A DNA stretch of 64,000 bases, taken from contig CM076649.1 of the NCBI GenBank assembly GCA_038496675.1, positions 13,733,695-13,797,694 of the forward strand, read 5' to 3'. The position numbers and the translations under genes were made by a program. Below are positions 49,891 to 63,933 of this stretch, one piece after another. Origin of the DNA: Rachycentron canadum. Taxonomy: Eukaryota; Chordata; Actinopteri; Carangiformes; Rachycentridae. Below the pieces are notes generated by a model that saw only the letters and a program-made list of their open reading frames with translations, ran no database searches and had not been told where the DNA came from. How positions within the stretch are numbered: position 1 is the first letter of the stretch; each line of letters begins with the position of its first letter.

Positions 49891-52800
49891 TGTCTAAACT
49901 TCAATTTGTGTCATCACACCAGTGTTGCTTGTTTTTTTCCTGTGCTGTTGTCACCAGTCACATTAATGATGACAAAATGAGTCATATCTACAAAAAACAG
50001 CAAATTTTCTCACTATCACGATATTAATGAACGATATGTTCTTTTGGTAAGGAGCTAAATTATGCATATTTGGATCGGAGGAGAATATTTCATCGTTTAG
50101 ATTTATGGGGACTTTACACACTAAAAACTATAAGGTTTACATAGTTATAGAACAGCATTTGATTTAATATTTTAATAGTCTGAACACATGAACTCCTAAA
50201 CACTTTAAAACAACTTCTAAAAATGATTTGCAAATACAACACATTGAATTTCTCCAAAGCCCCCACCTTTATCCCTCAAAATGCCACTAACCCAATGTGA
50301 GTGGCATTCATTTGACAGCAATTTAGGAACAATTTGAAGCCATTGAGAGACCTTTCTCTTTCATGCTGTAGTGTTGATCAATAATTCCCCTCAGGATGTT
50401 ATTCAAACACCCATACAGCAATATTCCTTCCTGAAAAAAACACTGTGATATTGACCTGTTTTTCCTGCCCTGCAGCCCTTCTTATTTTCTCAAAGAAGGG
50501 GTAACCCAGGAGACAGACATTGTTGTGGCCCTCTGCTCTATGCAGGTTTTCTGACTTTTATGGCTCTAACACCACGGCTCTCTGTCACACTTTCTTCAAA
50601 GCCCTCTCACAATTGTGCAATACAAATGCGGGGCAATCTATTTGTAGGTGTTTTATCTGAGCTTGTGCGTCCACCTGCATTTGAAGTGCGCTTAGGATGT
50701 CTGGGAACATCTGGCTTGAACAGATAATGTTTAAGACTTATCGTCATTGTAATAGTGAATTTGCAAAATATGTGCCTGAGGTATTTAAAAGCAAACCATT
50801 ACTTTCAAATTTCAAATGTCTGAAGCTGTCGTCCTACAAAAAGAGCAACACCATACATGTAGGTTTATTCGTGTAGCTTATTATGACCTATTCCTTTACG
50901 GGTTATGTAAGCCAGCATATGACCAAATGTCCCAAAATGATTTTATGTTCTTTTAAGTCCTCTACTGGCCATAATATTTATGATGGGAGCAAAAGAGTAA
51001 GTTAAATGATGAAAGTAGGAGGTAGGGAGGAGGTCAAGGTGGATAAATCCTAAACCGCAACAAACCTTTACCGTAACAATGTCAATGTGTTAGTTATTTA
51101 TTTTAATAGAAGTTGTTTTCAACAGTTTTTCTGTGGCATAAACTAGTCAGCTTGACTCAGAGGGAAGGGACAAACAATGTACTGTATATGGTCATATTTG
51201 CTGTAAAGGTTAGTTAAATCTGTACTGTTGTAAATGTTCTGGCAATCTTCCTCTCCACTCCAGGCAAGTTTTAAACTATGTAAAACTTCTCTATAAGGAA
51301 TGATATCTTCTGTCAATGTTTTTCCCACATAAAAAGTGAAATAAGGGAAAAATTGGGTTGGGTCTACGCTCACTCCAGACCTTGTGGGCCGTCTGCCACT
51401 GCTGCTTGTGCTAGGTTGACAGGTGAATGAGCAGAGTCCATGAAGATGATTAGTGGTGGAAAACTAGCGAGAGACTCTGTCCTCCTCCTCAGTCAGACCC
51501 AAACTCAGGAGTTTGTTGAGTAGTTTATTGTGAACCAAGATCTGCGACTGCAAGATGTTTCAGAACGGTAAGTGTAGATTATTGGTTATCTTGTTTGTTA
51601 GCTTGTAATTGGCATTTGCTGGCACAGTGGCTGACACTAAAATATTTCAGTGGCAGAGCCATGTGTTTTAAGATATTTAACATTTGAGGAAACATTGGAG
51701 AGACTTAGCCACACATTTGATTCCCAGACCAAGATGAGTCTGCTGTGCACTAAAACCAGCAACTAGAAGACATATCAGAATGGTTAGTGTAGTTAGCATC
51801 TTTTATTTGCTGTTATCTCACAACTGGCAGTGGCTGACACAACGTTAGTGGTTGTTCTAATGCAAACTCCATATTTCTGTTCTGACTAGGTTCCAGGTTA
51901 ATCCTATTATGTTACACATGAATCCCTGGCTGTCTGAATCCATTCTCACGAGAGTGTCATTGGTTCATTGCAGTTCCATCCGTGTAAATATGCAGCCATT
52001 GCTTTGGCTGCTTATTTCACTCATATTTATTGTATTGAATAAAAATGATTATATGGACATGTTAACAAGGTCAAAATCTTAATATTCATCTGTGGGGATC
52101 CAACATTTCTGAAAGTGATGAAAAAAATAATGCTCATGTGTAATGTATGTATAAGATGTCACTCATTGTGAAGAACTCACAGATAATTGTTGATGACTCA
52201 GCAGTTTCCCTCAGCTCTATCTAACTTTTAAACATCTTCAAGTTCATTGGTTTGGCCTGTTCAAGTTTATTCTCATTCATCAGCCTTGTTTCTGGATGCA
52301 GGAGGAACAGGGTGTGGTAAAAATCCCACTGTATGCTCCATGCATCACCAAATGACACATACACACATATACAAAGTTAGCGACTCACTGGCAAACATTA
52401 GTGGAGGGAGCACTTAGTGGTAAAAGAGCTAGATATTTCCCTCAGGAGTTAGTAGGGATCAAAACAGAACTAAAAGGAGAGTGAACGTTAGGTTCTTTGA
52501 ACCATGACTCCAAATGACTGCAATTGAAAGCTAATGTTGCTCTGCGTCTGCATGATGTTTAAATAGGCAACTCTGATTGCAAAAATTTGTGATTGCTCAC
52601 CCTATTTGCATCTAAATGTTCCACTTACTTCAGTCTAATGTTTACTTTAGTTCCTACCATTTTAAAATGGACACAAAGTGTACAAACACCTTGTGTGAGC
52701 TTGCAGGTAGTGATGAATAGATCAATACAAAGACTATTGATCCTGTAATACCTGTGTCATTTAGCAAACTATTGATTTTCAAAAGAAGTGGAATCAATGT

Positions 52801-55800
52801 TATGGATGTAAATAAGCCATCTCCTTCTTTTTTGCACAGAAACACTGATCCCACTTCTTCTTCCATTTATACCAAATTGTCAGTGAATCACATAATAAAG
52901 CTCACAGACAGTCAAGGAGATTAGCTGCTGTACTGCATTTTATTTATTTAACTTACCATGAGTCTCTGTTTTACTAAATTACCATCCACTCTTTGAGTCA
53001 ACAGAGATGGTGGTAACACTAAAATATTGTTTAGACTACTGTTCAGAAGTGATAGGAGATAAGGCATTAAACTTACCAGCAACAACAAGAAGAAAAACAA
53101 ACATAATTTTTCATGATGCATCTACACCAGGCATTTAAAACCTCAGCTTCAGTTCATACCACCATGTCACAAGAAAGTCAGTTAGGTCACATATGAATTG
53201 TTATGATTGCACTGCAGTTGTGTGAGAGCTTGTTAGGTTTCTGCTTCGTGGTGCGAGGTTTGAGTTACACCCAATTTATCAAGCTGATGGTGGCACTCAA
53301 ACTGAAGGTAATGCTGTGTGTGTGGGTGGAAGACAACATGTTTAGGACTGACTGTTTGTTGTTTGACATGACCTCCTTTTGTTGTCGTGTTTTGTGAAAG
53401 ACACCAACTCAAAGGTATTTCTTCACCCCTGTTATCCACATATCTGAACAAATGGCTTGGTGTTTCTGCCCTGTATCTCATGTATTTCACTTCCTTTTGT
53501 CCATGCATAAATTTGGCTGTGTGGATACAGGTGAACACATAACACAACCACGTTTTTTTTTTTTTTTTTGTGGAAGGCACCCATTTAGCAATACAGTGTG
53601 TAAAATTTAAACAGATCTAGCAGTGAGCCAAGCTGAGCTATGTCTTTTGATTATGACTATTCCTCACTTTCCCCCAACTTCACAAGAGCAGTGTTGTTCT
53701 TGCAGAGTGGTGAAATGTCTTCATCTCCTTAGCAAATTTGTTGGTGTTGCTCAGTGGTAACAGCAGCACTAGCAGCTCTTTCACATTACAGTGAGTCATT
53801 TGAATCCTCACAAATATATAGAAAATATATAGAAATGTTTACATTTATATCTAATTCTAATACGCAACTGATAAAACTCCCCAGTAATTGGTTAAATGTA
53901 TGTTTAATGTAACTTATGAAAGTGGAAATAATTAATTATTTCTTTCAGAAATAAAAGGTTGATATCATAAGAAATGAAATACAATGTTAACTGACTAACA
54001 CACTCAGGGGTTTTGCTACAACATCCTTAATTGGTTAGTTATGACCAAACTTGGATTAACAACTAGCATTTAAAGCTGGTATATTCCAAAATAGATGCAG
54101 ACACTTAGTTTTTACCATATGATGTGTCCATGCTTGTCAATGCAATGCTGATCCTCACAAACATGGGGAGGCAAGCAGCAGTTTGTTACTCTGATGGAGA
54201 CTGTGTGATGTGTGACAGACAAAATAGGAAAGATGTTTTGTCATTTCTGTCTGTCCTTCTGAGTGATCATTTAACAAATACATATAGCTGATGTCACAGC
54301 ACAGTCTTGGTCTTTAATTTATGTGTATGGAGATTTTGTCACATTTTGTTAGCAGCAGAGAATTAGCTTAGAAATGGCTTAATAGAAGTGTCTTGATGGT
54401 CTGCTTTCCAGTGACTATTTCAATTCTGCTGAGTTAAAATACCTGTATATGTTATCACAGAGAGTAGGAGAGAATCAAGCAGATAAAAGTAGATTCGGGA
54501 GATTGCAAATATGGCAGAATAAGGTCAGGTATTGACCACAGTTAAATTTTGTACGTTGACGACGTGTGGTCCAGCCATAACTGGGCTTTGATCTAGTCTG
54601 GTTTATTTGTGGTTTCATTGTCTCAAAAGCTGCATAGTTTCGCTTTAAGATCATGGCTAAGATCTCTATTAGACAGTGACAAAGCTCCACCCAAAAAACA
54701 CTTAATCAGTAATTAGCTTCAGTGTGAGGGTTAAGCATCGGTGCTGATCATTCTGTCATTGTATACAGTGTGAACTTTGTATAGCGCTTGTTGATTTGTC
54801 ATGAACAAAGGAAGGCTACTGTATGATATATATTGACCAGTACAGGTTGATTAAAATATCATTCATCCTCTTGATTTCAGTGTAATGAAACACTGGATAG
54901 ATAATAGAGTTGTGGGAACGTTGGGTGGACAGAGGGTTAGTTGGCAGACAGAATGGAGAACCATGGTGCTGGTCTTGTTCCCAGACGGGCCAGGACCTGT
55001 GAGCACAAGGTGGACACCCCTCATCAGCCCCCATCCCCACCCCTACACTTGCCTTCCAGGCTCTCATTTTCCACATGATTAGCTTGCCACCTGTCCTCCG
55101 GCTGGCCCTTGGCCTCTGGGCCGTCTGCGTCACAGCACCATTTAGCACTGGCAAGATTTTCACTGAGACATGCTTCATCACCATGGACTGGCTGCAAAGA
55201 GGGCCTCAAAATTCTGCATGAATTTACCTTTACTGGAAGAAAAAGTAATCCAGAAAGTTCATATGAAAACTTCAAATAAACTTCAAAAATACAAATAACC
55301 GATAAGATTTTCTTAATTTATTTGCATGTTATTTCTCCCGAGGATAAGATGTCACAATTGATTTCTGTAGAATAAAAGAAAAAAAAAGTCTTTTCAGCAT
55401 ATTGATGATGTCAATGACTGTTACCTTAAGTTATTTCAGTTTATAGTAGTTATCGTATAAATCAGTGGAAAACACTGTTTACTACAGAATACTAAAAGCA
55501 TCATAGCTGAGCTGACAGGGGATACTGTCATAGCTCTTAATGTATCTGCACAGATGATAAATGTGAATGGATTTATTATTCATACTTTAAAATGCATGAA
55601 AATATCATTTCAAGATTTTAGGGAAATCTGCCCTTTTTGTGTAACTCTAACCTAGTAACAGTCCTTGTTATATCATTAATTATTATTATTAAATAATCTA
55701 TTGTCATCACTTGAAATGTGAAAATAATCCATACAATTTAATCCACATTATGTTAAAGTTTAATTTTTGTGCAAACTGACAGAGGCTGATATTATTCCTC

Positions 55801-58795
55801 TCCTCTGAATACATTTTCCACCTGTTTGAGTCTGTTGTGTGATGCACAGTGGCAGGGCGCAACACACCGTGTTATCCCTTGGTAATTCAGCCCGCTGGTA
55901 ATACATTTATGCTCCATCAGAGCAAGAGATTGGCCCTGACCCATGTTGGCCTTGCCTCTGATGTTGGTGGCTTTAGACAGCAGGGACAAAGGGAGGGTTA
56001 CTAAATAGGGATGGAGGTCATGGTGTGAAAAGAGAAACCTTCTTCACTTAAAATTATGACAATCCAGTACATTAGTGAATTGTGGGTCTCCATGTTGGTT
56101 TCCAGGGCATGTGTGATATAATAAACCACATTTCATTTCCACAGTTTGGATTAACACAGAATATTTAAAGAAGTTATTTGTGCTATTTGTGCTGTAAAAG
56201 TGGCTCCTACCATTTCATATTATCCATAGTCTAAAATTGAACAAATGAAGGAATCTTTGAAAGGATGGTGGTGTTAGTACATTAAAAGTGTGACAAGCAC
56301 CAAAATACATTCAGGTTGTCACCAGTCGCAGCTGGTTGTGATGACAATAGTGACAGAAGATTTTGTTTTGAAGACTAAGGTCATGCCACTGAGGCTGCAG
56401 TTTTCATCCATGTTGCCAATTAGAGCCTCCATATTTGGAGACATGACACATCAGAGTATTCAGTACAGATCCAGGCTTAATTGAACACAGGTGGGAGTTT
56501 GGCAGCAGGGAGAAAGAAAGAGAGGGAGGAGGAGGAGGGCGTCAGACAGAGTAAAGTTTTTCAAGTCTTTGTCCCTCCTCAATTTGCATGCCTAATGAAG
56601 CTGAGCAGGAGTTAATAGCGGGTGTAATGACTTCTGACTGGCTGGGCTGTGGGCTGCTGGGTAAAGAAAAGGCTCTGAATGGCTAACTGTGGAGCAAGGT
56701 GGGCATAGGCAGGTGTAGGGAGATGCCCTCTGTTGGGGGACAGAGTAGAGGAAGCTGGAGTCTCTTTTCAGGTAAACTCACAGGAACTTTTACACAGCAA
56801 CGTTCAAAATATGATTTATTTGGTTGTTAGTTGAAAGGCCCTTTCCAGTAAAAGATTAATTAAAAATTAATGCAAAAAAACAAGACAGTTCTTCTAATTA
56901 CTGCAGGTGAAGAAACCATGCCAGGTCAATTTTTTTTACCACATTACCATCACTGTTGAAGTTTCGTATGGAAAGCCATTTTACACACTACAATACCATG
57001 AATGTCTCCATTTGCCACCTGAGGATTACAAGTACTTACTATGTTTCACTGAAAATGTGCATCACTTTACTACTAGCCCTGAGTTTTTCTATGACACAGA
57101 GCAAATATTTCCAAAGCTGCTTGAATCTTTTTTTCTTCCTTTGCACCTTCTAGCTGATGTGTTTGTCTGCTTTTTTTTTTTTTTTTTTTTTTTTTGCACA
57201 TCTCACAGAGAATTCAGGTTGGCACTGTCACCCACACTGGCCACAGCGTGCCAACACTTCTGCTGGCTGTAGGACACACACACACATGCGCATGTGTACC
57301 CACACTCACACCCAGTCCTGATGGCCACAGATGTAGCGGTGACCAGCCCATCTCCGCCAGGTGTTGCTTTATAGCTGTGTCACTTTGAGCCTGACTCCAT
57401 CTGCCACACTCAGCAGGCAAAAAAAAATAAAAAAAAATAAATAAAAAATCCACAAACAAAGTGCTTTCCACAGCATGTAGACATGCACAGATACATACAA
57501 ACACTGATATACTCATATTACACTTGTAGATTAAGTGCATTCTAAGCTTTGGGAACACAGATGCATGATCAGTCTGGCATAAACAGATTTTTTTCCAAAC
57601 ATAGATCCAGTAGGATTTTATGGCTGTTTCTCTATTCTATTCTTCTATTCACTGTCGTTCTATTTCCCTTGCTTCAGCAAGCTATACATACTAGTCTCAT
57701 TTGTTAATTCTAAATTCAAGAAAAAGTACTTGTCTCAAAGTTTTAGGCCACATAACTTTTATTAAAAAGGCAACCCACTCAAGCAAACCTCTTCTTTTTT
57801 TCTTTTAATCATTTATGATTATGGATTCAAGGTACCACAAGTTCTCTGAGGCATTAGTATAGCATTGCCTATTTTATAATCATAATTGTGTAATCATAAT
57901 TAATCACACTCTCCAGTATCACAATAATGTTGTTTACTTGCAAAACCGAACCTGGGATTTGAGTCACAGGCATCCTATCCTAATAGCATTGTTTAGGCTC
58001 AGTGATCCGTCATCCCACCAACAGGCAATATGATAGTAGAGGAAACAGGCAGCGCAATTAGATTTGTGTTGAACAGTGGGGCGTGTTTTTCTCCACCGCA
58101 TGCTTGAATATTTAATCACACTTGGTCTATTCTGGAAACCACCAGCCTTGACACAACGTTCCAGTCTGCAAAAGAGCAAAAGGTCGACCCCTAAAAAGTG
58201 ATCAAGAGATGGAGGCGCTCATCACTGCCTCATGCATATTTATACTTTATTTAATTATATGTAATGAGAGGGTGTATTTGATCTGCACAGTGCTCTTAAT
58301 CAAGAGCTTGGGACGATTTTCCAGTCTACTAAAGCCAGTTATCTTCGAAGTGCTTTGGGCTTATCTGGGAATAACTGCTCAGATTCCCTACTAGTAACAT
58401 TACAGAGTATATATTAATATAGCAATTTATTGCCAGTTTATATGATAAAGTCTTTTTTTTTTCAAAATATGCATAGAACTGGAGACTAGACTTCAAAATG
58501 TTGGTTTCTCCCTTTACAGTATTGTTTACTCTTTAAGTAATTAAATGGCTGTCAAAGTGGGAGGTGAAGTACTATGTGGTCTGTGTAGGCATTTTAGTAA
58601 AAAAAGAAAAAGAAGTAAACAACAGATTTTCATCTTGTGCCTACAAAAAGAAAATATTACCACCAAGACAACATAATATATGGTACACATAATAAGCAAA
58701 ACATTATCGTCCTGAGTTGAGATGAGGATGATTCAGACTCTAGTCAAACAAGTGACCTGGTGCTCAAAGATGAGTTATTTTTTCATTTGTTTCTC

Positions 58796-58796
<1 letters not shown>

Positions 58797-58878
<82 letters not shown>

Positions 58879-58921
58879 AATAAAAATAATAATAATAATA
58901 ACAATAATAATAATAATAACT
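58797..58921 (+). repeat. (AAC)n then (AAT)n compound microsatellite
   Basis: About 80 bases of AAC units grading into about 45 bases of AAT/ATA units. The C-to-T change fits stepwise mutation of one ancestral array. Confidence 0.95.
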
Positions 58922-59993
58922 TAACTTAATAACCCCTTAATGTTGTAACTGTTAAAAAAATGCTAAAATCAAGGCTTGATTAGGCTTAGCTCATGATTGG
59001 GGTTAAAATAAATACTATATTAGGGTTCAAGAAAAGTGATTAGTAAGGGAAGTGATTAGAAATGATTGCTTTCATTAAGGCATGCTTGTCCTCCTTCCTT
59101 TAGATAAATCCTAAAATTGCAGCAGTTTTTTTTAGTTCTTGAAAACACAACATTATTGAGAAAAGCTTTTAACCCGACAGCAACATCATATTTGCTCCAG
59201 AAAAGCTGCCGTTGCATAAACTGCATCACCCCCTTTGCCTGTGAGGATTTTATCTCAGAAAAGTACTGTGGATACCAGGTGTTACGAAAAGCACAAAGTC
59301 AGAAAGCTTTCATTAGCTAAATCAAATCTGACCATTAATTGATCAAAGATAGAAAGTTGTAAAAAAAAAAATCAATATCAAAAGATGCTGATTATTGGTT
59401 TACTTGAAGTAAAGGTTCATCTCGCCTTTGAGCTGTTTGGCAAAATGTGCCTGTCCCATCTGTGGTAACCACTTTCTGTTTCCTATCCTACTTTTATCTC
59501 TTACGTGCTCCCACTGTTAGAGGTGTTCCTTAATCTAGCCTTGCTTGCAACCTGTCTCTGTCTCTTTCTTCCCCTGCATCTGTCCACGTGTCCGTCTGCC
59601 AGGCTGCCCCCCCCCACTCCCCCTCTACTCCCCATCCTCCGTCATGGGGAGATGAATGGTGCTCTGTCACTCGCCAGGCTCTTCAGAGGGCCAGAGCTCC
59701 GTATGAGGAAAGTGCCAGTCATTAACAGGAGGGGGAGGAGGGAGAGAGGCAGGATGAAAAATGAGTTCATTTACGGGCAAGTCCTGTGAGCCGCGTAACG
59801 TCAGCAGCAGCAGCACCCCCCTCCCCCCCTTCACTTTCCCCTCCCTTCTTCCACCCATCACTTTCTGTATATAGGTACCCAGTGGGGGTGTGCGTGTATG
59901 TGGGGGGTGGGTGAGGAAGAAGGAAGAGGAGGAGGTTGGGTGAGGGGAGTTACTCAGCAGATTTTCAGCCATGTAAAAAAAAAAAAAAAAAAA

Positions 59994-60014
59994 GGGAGGG
60001 GAGGGGGTGGGGGG
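59994..60014 (+). repeat. G-quadruplex motif with one-base loops
   Basis: GGG-A-GGGG-A-GGGGG-T-GGGGGG follows directly on a 19-base A run. Single-base loops make it among the most stable predicted intramolecular quadruplexes. Confidence 0.85.
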
Positions 60015-62811
60015 TATGAGAAGAGGCCGACACAAGATTAAGGAAGGTAAGTTGGAGTGGGATGAGTCTAAGCGCAGAGGAGACGAGGGGAAGCATTAGC
60101 AGGTGGGGGATTAGAAGAAGCCTCATTATTCAGACTGGACGGACCAGGATGAATTTTAGGCAAAGATTAACACCTCCGGTCAAAGCTAAGCACTGCATGA
60201 AATTTAAAATGCTGGGTCGAACTGTCTTTAGTAGAGTTTCAGTTACTGTCGCTGGTGACAGTAAAAGTTATGATACAAAGTTAAAAATGTACATGAATCT
60301 TATTTTAGTGTTGTATAAAACACAAGTGTATCTCTTCAGTTGTCATGACACTATGCATTACCGAATATGTTTATACAATTACAATAGTTGTCTTAGTGTT
60401 TTACCTGCAGTGTATGTAATGTGTTAATTTCCTCCAGTAGTTGTGTGTTGAGTCATTGGAAGAAAACTTTCAAAAGCAAATCAACAATAGAAAATACATT
60501 CATTATCTTTGCTACTCTGTACCATCTGTACAGTATGTATCACACAGTCATACACATATTTTAAACCCTGAACTAACACCTTCATTGTGAATCTAAAACC
60601 GGACCTGATCTTTGCCATTTATTTCTTTTTGTCTGATGTGTTTGATGTCAGCTCAGAAGAATAATCCTAAAAGATCTCCAGTCAAAATGCAGGAGAGAGA
60701 CTTTCAGCATAGGAAAGACAGGCAGCATAAAATCATGAGACAGGACAGGACCTGAATTTAGGAGAGATTTGCTGTTGCTACTGTCATGAAAAGGTATGTT
60801 GTATTCTGTCCCATATTTTTGACATTGCTGTAGTAAACAGATGAAAAACTCATCTCATGCTACTGGATCACACACAATATAACTAAAGGTTCAATGCTCA
60901 TTTAACATGCCAGGATTAAATGGCATTATTCTCACACATTGTCACATGTTTGTACTTTGCAGCACTTTAAATTGATATATTTAGAAAATATTTACTTATC
61001 TTTATTTAGGTATTTTATATGATCTATTGTTGAAGTAGCATTAATCGCATTAATCTCTCTAAGGGGGGATAAACTTTGTCCCCACCTGAGCTAAATAAAA
61101 ATAATTCAGCAGAAACAGGGATAGATAGACCAGAGGGTCCTGGCAAATTGCAGCCAGTAGGTAACTGGAGCCAGCATAATGTTAATTTGTTAGGGTGACT
61201 CTGTCAGAATTTATGCCCGACAGAAGCAGGCAGTCAGCATCAGCGTGGCATATGAAAGGCAGGTCACGCCTTCATGGGCTCCTCATAAACTTGCAACTCT
61301 GGAAGTTATAATTATGGCTGGCCATGCATTCAAGTGCTTAAGGCTGTAATGAACAAGGGAGATGGATTCAGATACTTTTTGTGGTGGAGACTGAAATTCT
61401 TTTCTTTCAGATAGAGGAATGGTGAAGACCCTCTATCAGGTAGAATATGTCCAGCAGTATGTCCAGATTAATAGTAATTTCCATCTTCATTGTGTAAAAT
61501 CACTAAAAAGGATCACGGACAGGGTTGTGTAGATAGATGCCACAACAACTTCACAACTCAGGCTAGTGTAACAGCCTGTGGTTTTACGATCACCAACCTT
61601 GGTGGCATGAAAAATTTCATAGATGCAATTACGAATGATGCTAGCACTGATGTAATCATGTGCATTACTTGCAAATATCTTTCCCACACGCCAAGAAACA
61701 CATACAGAATGTAGTAAAGTTAGTGATCTGCTATAACCAGTTCCTCTAAGCAAATGCTCAACCAATAAAGAGCCTAATAACTTACAGTTTAGCTTACTGT
61801 GTGAAGACAGGCCAGCCCTAACACTTTCACCTTGCAAACTGTGCTTTTGGTAGACTTATAGTGTAACAAAACAAATGAGGAACCCATCAAGTATTTACCA
61901 GCTGTAGTGGCACTGAACTGTATCTGACCCTCTGCTCTGAACCACCTGGAAGGAGAGAGCATAAAGAGAATTTCTCAGCTGGGATCCATAAAGTGCCACA
62001 TCATTATTTTTGTAGAAGTTCAAGTCTTTACTGCATGTTCCCTTTCTCGATGCTGTTGAACTGATCATTGGCTTGAGGAGGAGTTTATATATTTTGTCCT
62101 GTTCTAGACTTTCAAAGCAGAACTGTACAGTGTTCGAATACACAAGTGAAGGATTTAGTTGTGGGAGCTTTTTTTGCTGTGGATACCTTCCTGTTCTTCC
62201 TTGACAGCTGTTGTAAGTATTGAGTATAAGTACTGTAAGTATTAAGTATAAAAAGAGTATTTTTATATCATCTCTGCGCATCAGTTTTGCTTATGTCGTT
62301 ACCCTTCATTGAAAAACATAGGAAGCTAATGCTAATCCATATCAAACAAGCGGCCTAATACAGGTCTCAGTTTGATTACAGGCCCAATAAAGATTTGATT
62401 TGCTTTCTTGTTGTGTTCTGTAGACGGTGAAGAAATAGGCAAAAAGAGATAAATGGAGAGAGACTTATTGCACTCAGAGAAATGAAGGCCTTCTCAGCGA
62501 AGCCGCTGGGGTGTGAGCACATTGCAGGTGCGTTGTGCTTTGTGTGCGGTGGTGTTCCTCAGTAATTTAATTTCATACATCATAAATGCCACTTTGACAC
62601 TTAGTCAGGCATGTGGCGACATGAAAGCGGAAGCCATAAATTAAATCAAAGCCATTTCCTCTTTTCTCTCTGTCCATCTTCTTCCTGATTTACTTTGCCT
62701 GGCTGGAGAAGACCGAGGTGTTGCGGGGTTGATTAATGTTGCTCTTTTGAGTGTTGAGAACAGTCATGGTAGTTTGTATTAGATAAGGCGTACATATATT
62801 CCTGCATGTGG

Positions 62812-62832
62812 TCAGACAGACAGACAGACAGA
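62812..62832 (+). repeat. (GACA)n short tandem repeat
   Basis: Five GACA units, followed after a short gap by a further cagacagaca patch. Confidence 0.85.
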
Positions 62833-63929
62833 GCTTGAGACAGACAGATGCTAAAAAAAGAAACAAAGAAAAGACGATCAAGTCTTGATCCTCTGTCTTA
62901 ACGCTGCATTTCCAAAAAAAAAAGAAAAGAAAAAGAAAAAACCTACCCCTGTAGAAGCCTGAATAATGTACTTCTCTTGAAAATTCTGTTTCATTCTCAA
63001 GTCTTTGCTCACTAAGAAAACTCTCCTCATCAGATGTAAATGCAACACAAACTTTTCAGCACTGGGACATGTGGATACTGAGAGAGTATAATATCTCTGT
63101 CTCTTCATCTCCTTTCATCAGCATCATGCTGCTGCGATATACAAGCCATCACACTTCAATAGGCTACACTACTGTGAGTGATTGTGAATGCTTCATGTTG
63201 CTTGACTAATAGCACTAAGCTTTTTGACAATGCTCTTAAGTGCATCATAGATCTTCAGTTTATCACCCCTGTGTTCAGAACAAATTTTTTGCCACTCTCA
63301 AGCCAATACTCCTCCTCTGCAGGAATGGCAAACCTGTGTTTATGAGTGAATTTCCCCCCAGGGCTGTGCCATTAGGGGCTGTTGATTTCCTCCAGCACTG
63401 TTTAATTTCAGGCTCCAATTGGAAGTACACATTAAAAGTTAATGGGTAAGGTGGCTATTGATTTTAAGATAAATAACACACATAACAATACAGGCCAGCT
63501 TTTGATTTTCATTTACCTTTTCATTACTTCATGCCCCCTCTCTTCATTCACAGCAGCCTCTCTCATCAAATGCTCTGACTGCCTGGCTCTTCCTTTCTCT
63601 CTCTTCCACAAATCACAATTCGTCCTGCATCTTCACTATTTTACAGGTTCTCTTTTTGCTTATTTCGCTGGTGTATCAGTGAGATAGACCTGCTGTGAAG
63701 AAAATCTGCCCCAGGGCATTGAGGCCACATGTGCATTGTGGCCAATGCAGCTGCGTCCCGGCTCGCGGTGCTGGCTGCTCCCAGCCTGTACCCAGTGGTC
63801 TGTCAGGCAGCGGAGCAGGGGAAACGGTGGGATAAATGATTATTTATGATCTGCCACCTCCCATCCTCTCAGCTATCCCCAGGCCCCATTCATTACTGCT
63901 GCAGGCTGCCACTGTGTGTGAGAAAATAC

Positions 63930-63933
63930 GCAC

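Noticed and set aside
59505..60035. Pro-rich open frames on both strands
   Set aside because: They come from C-rich and G-rich tracts and have no splice or domain support.
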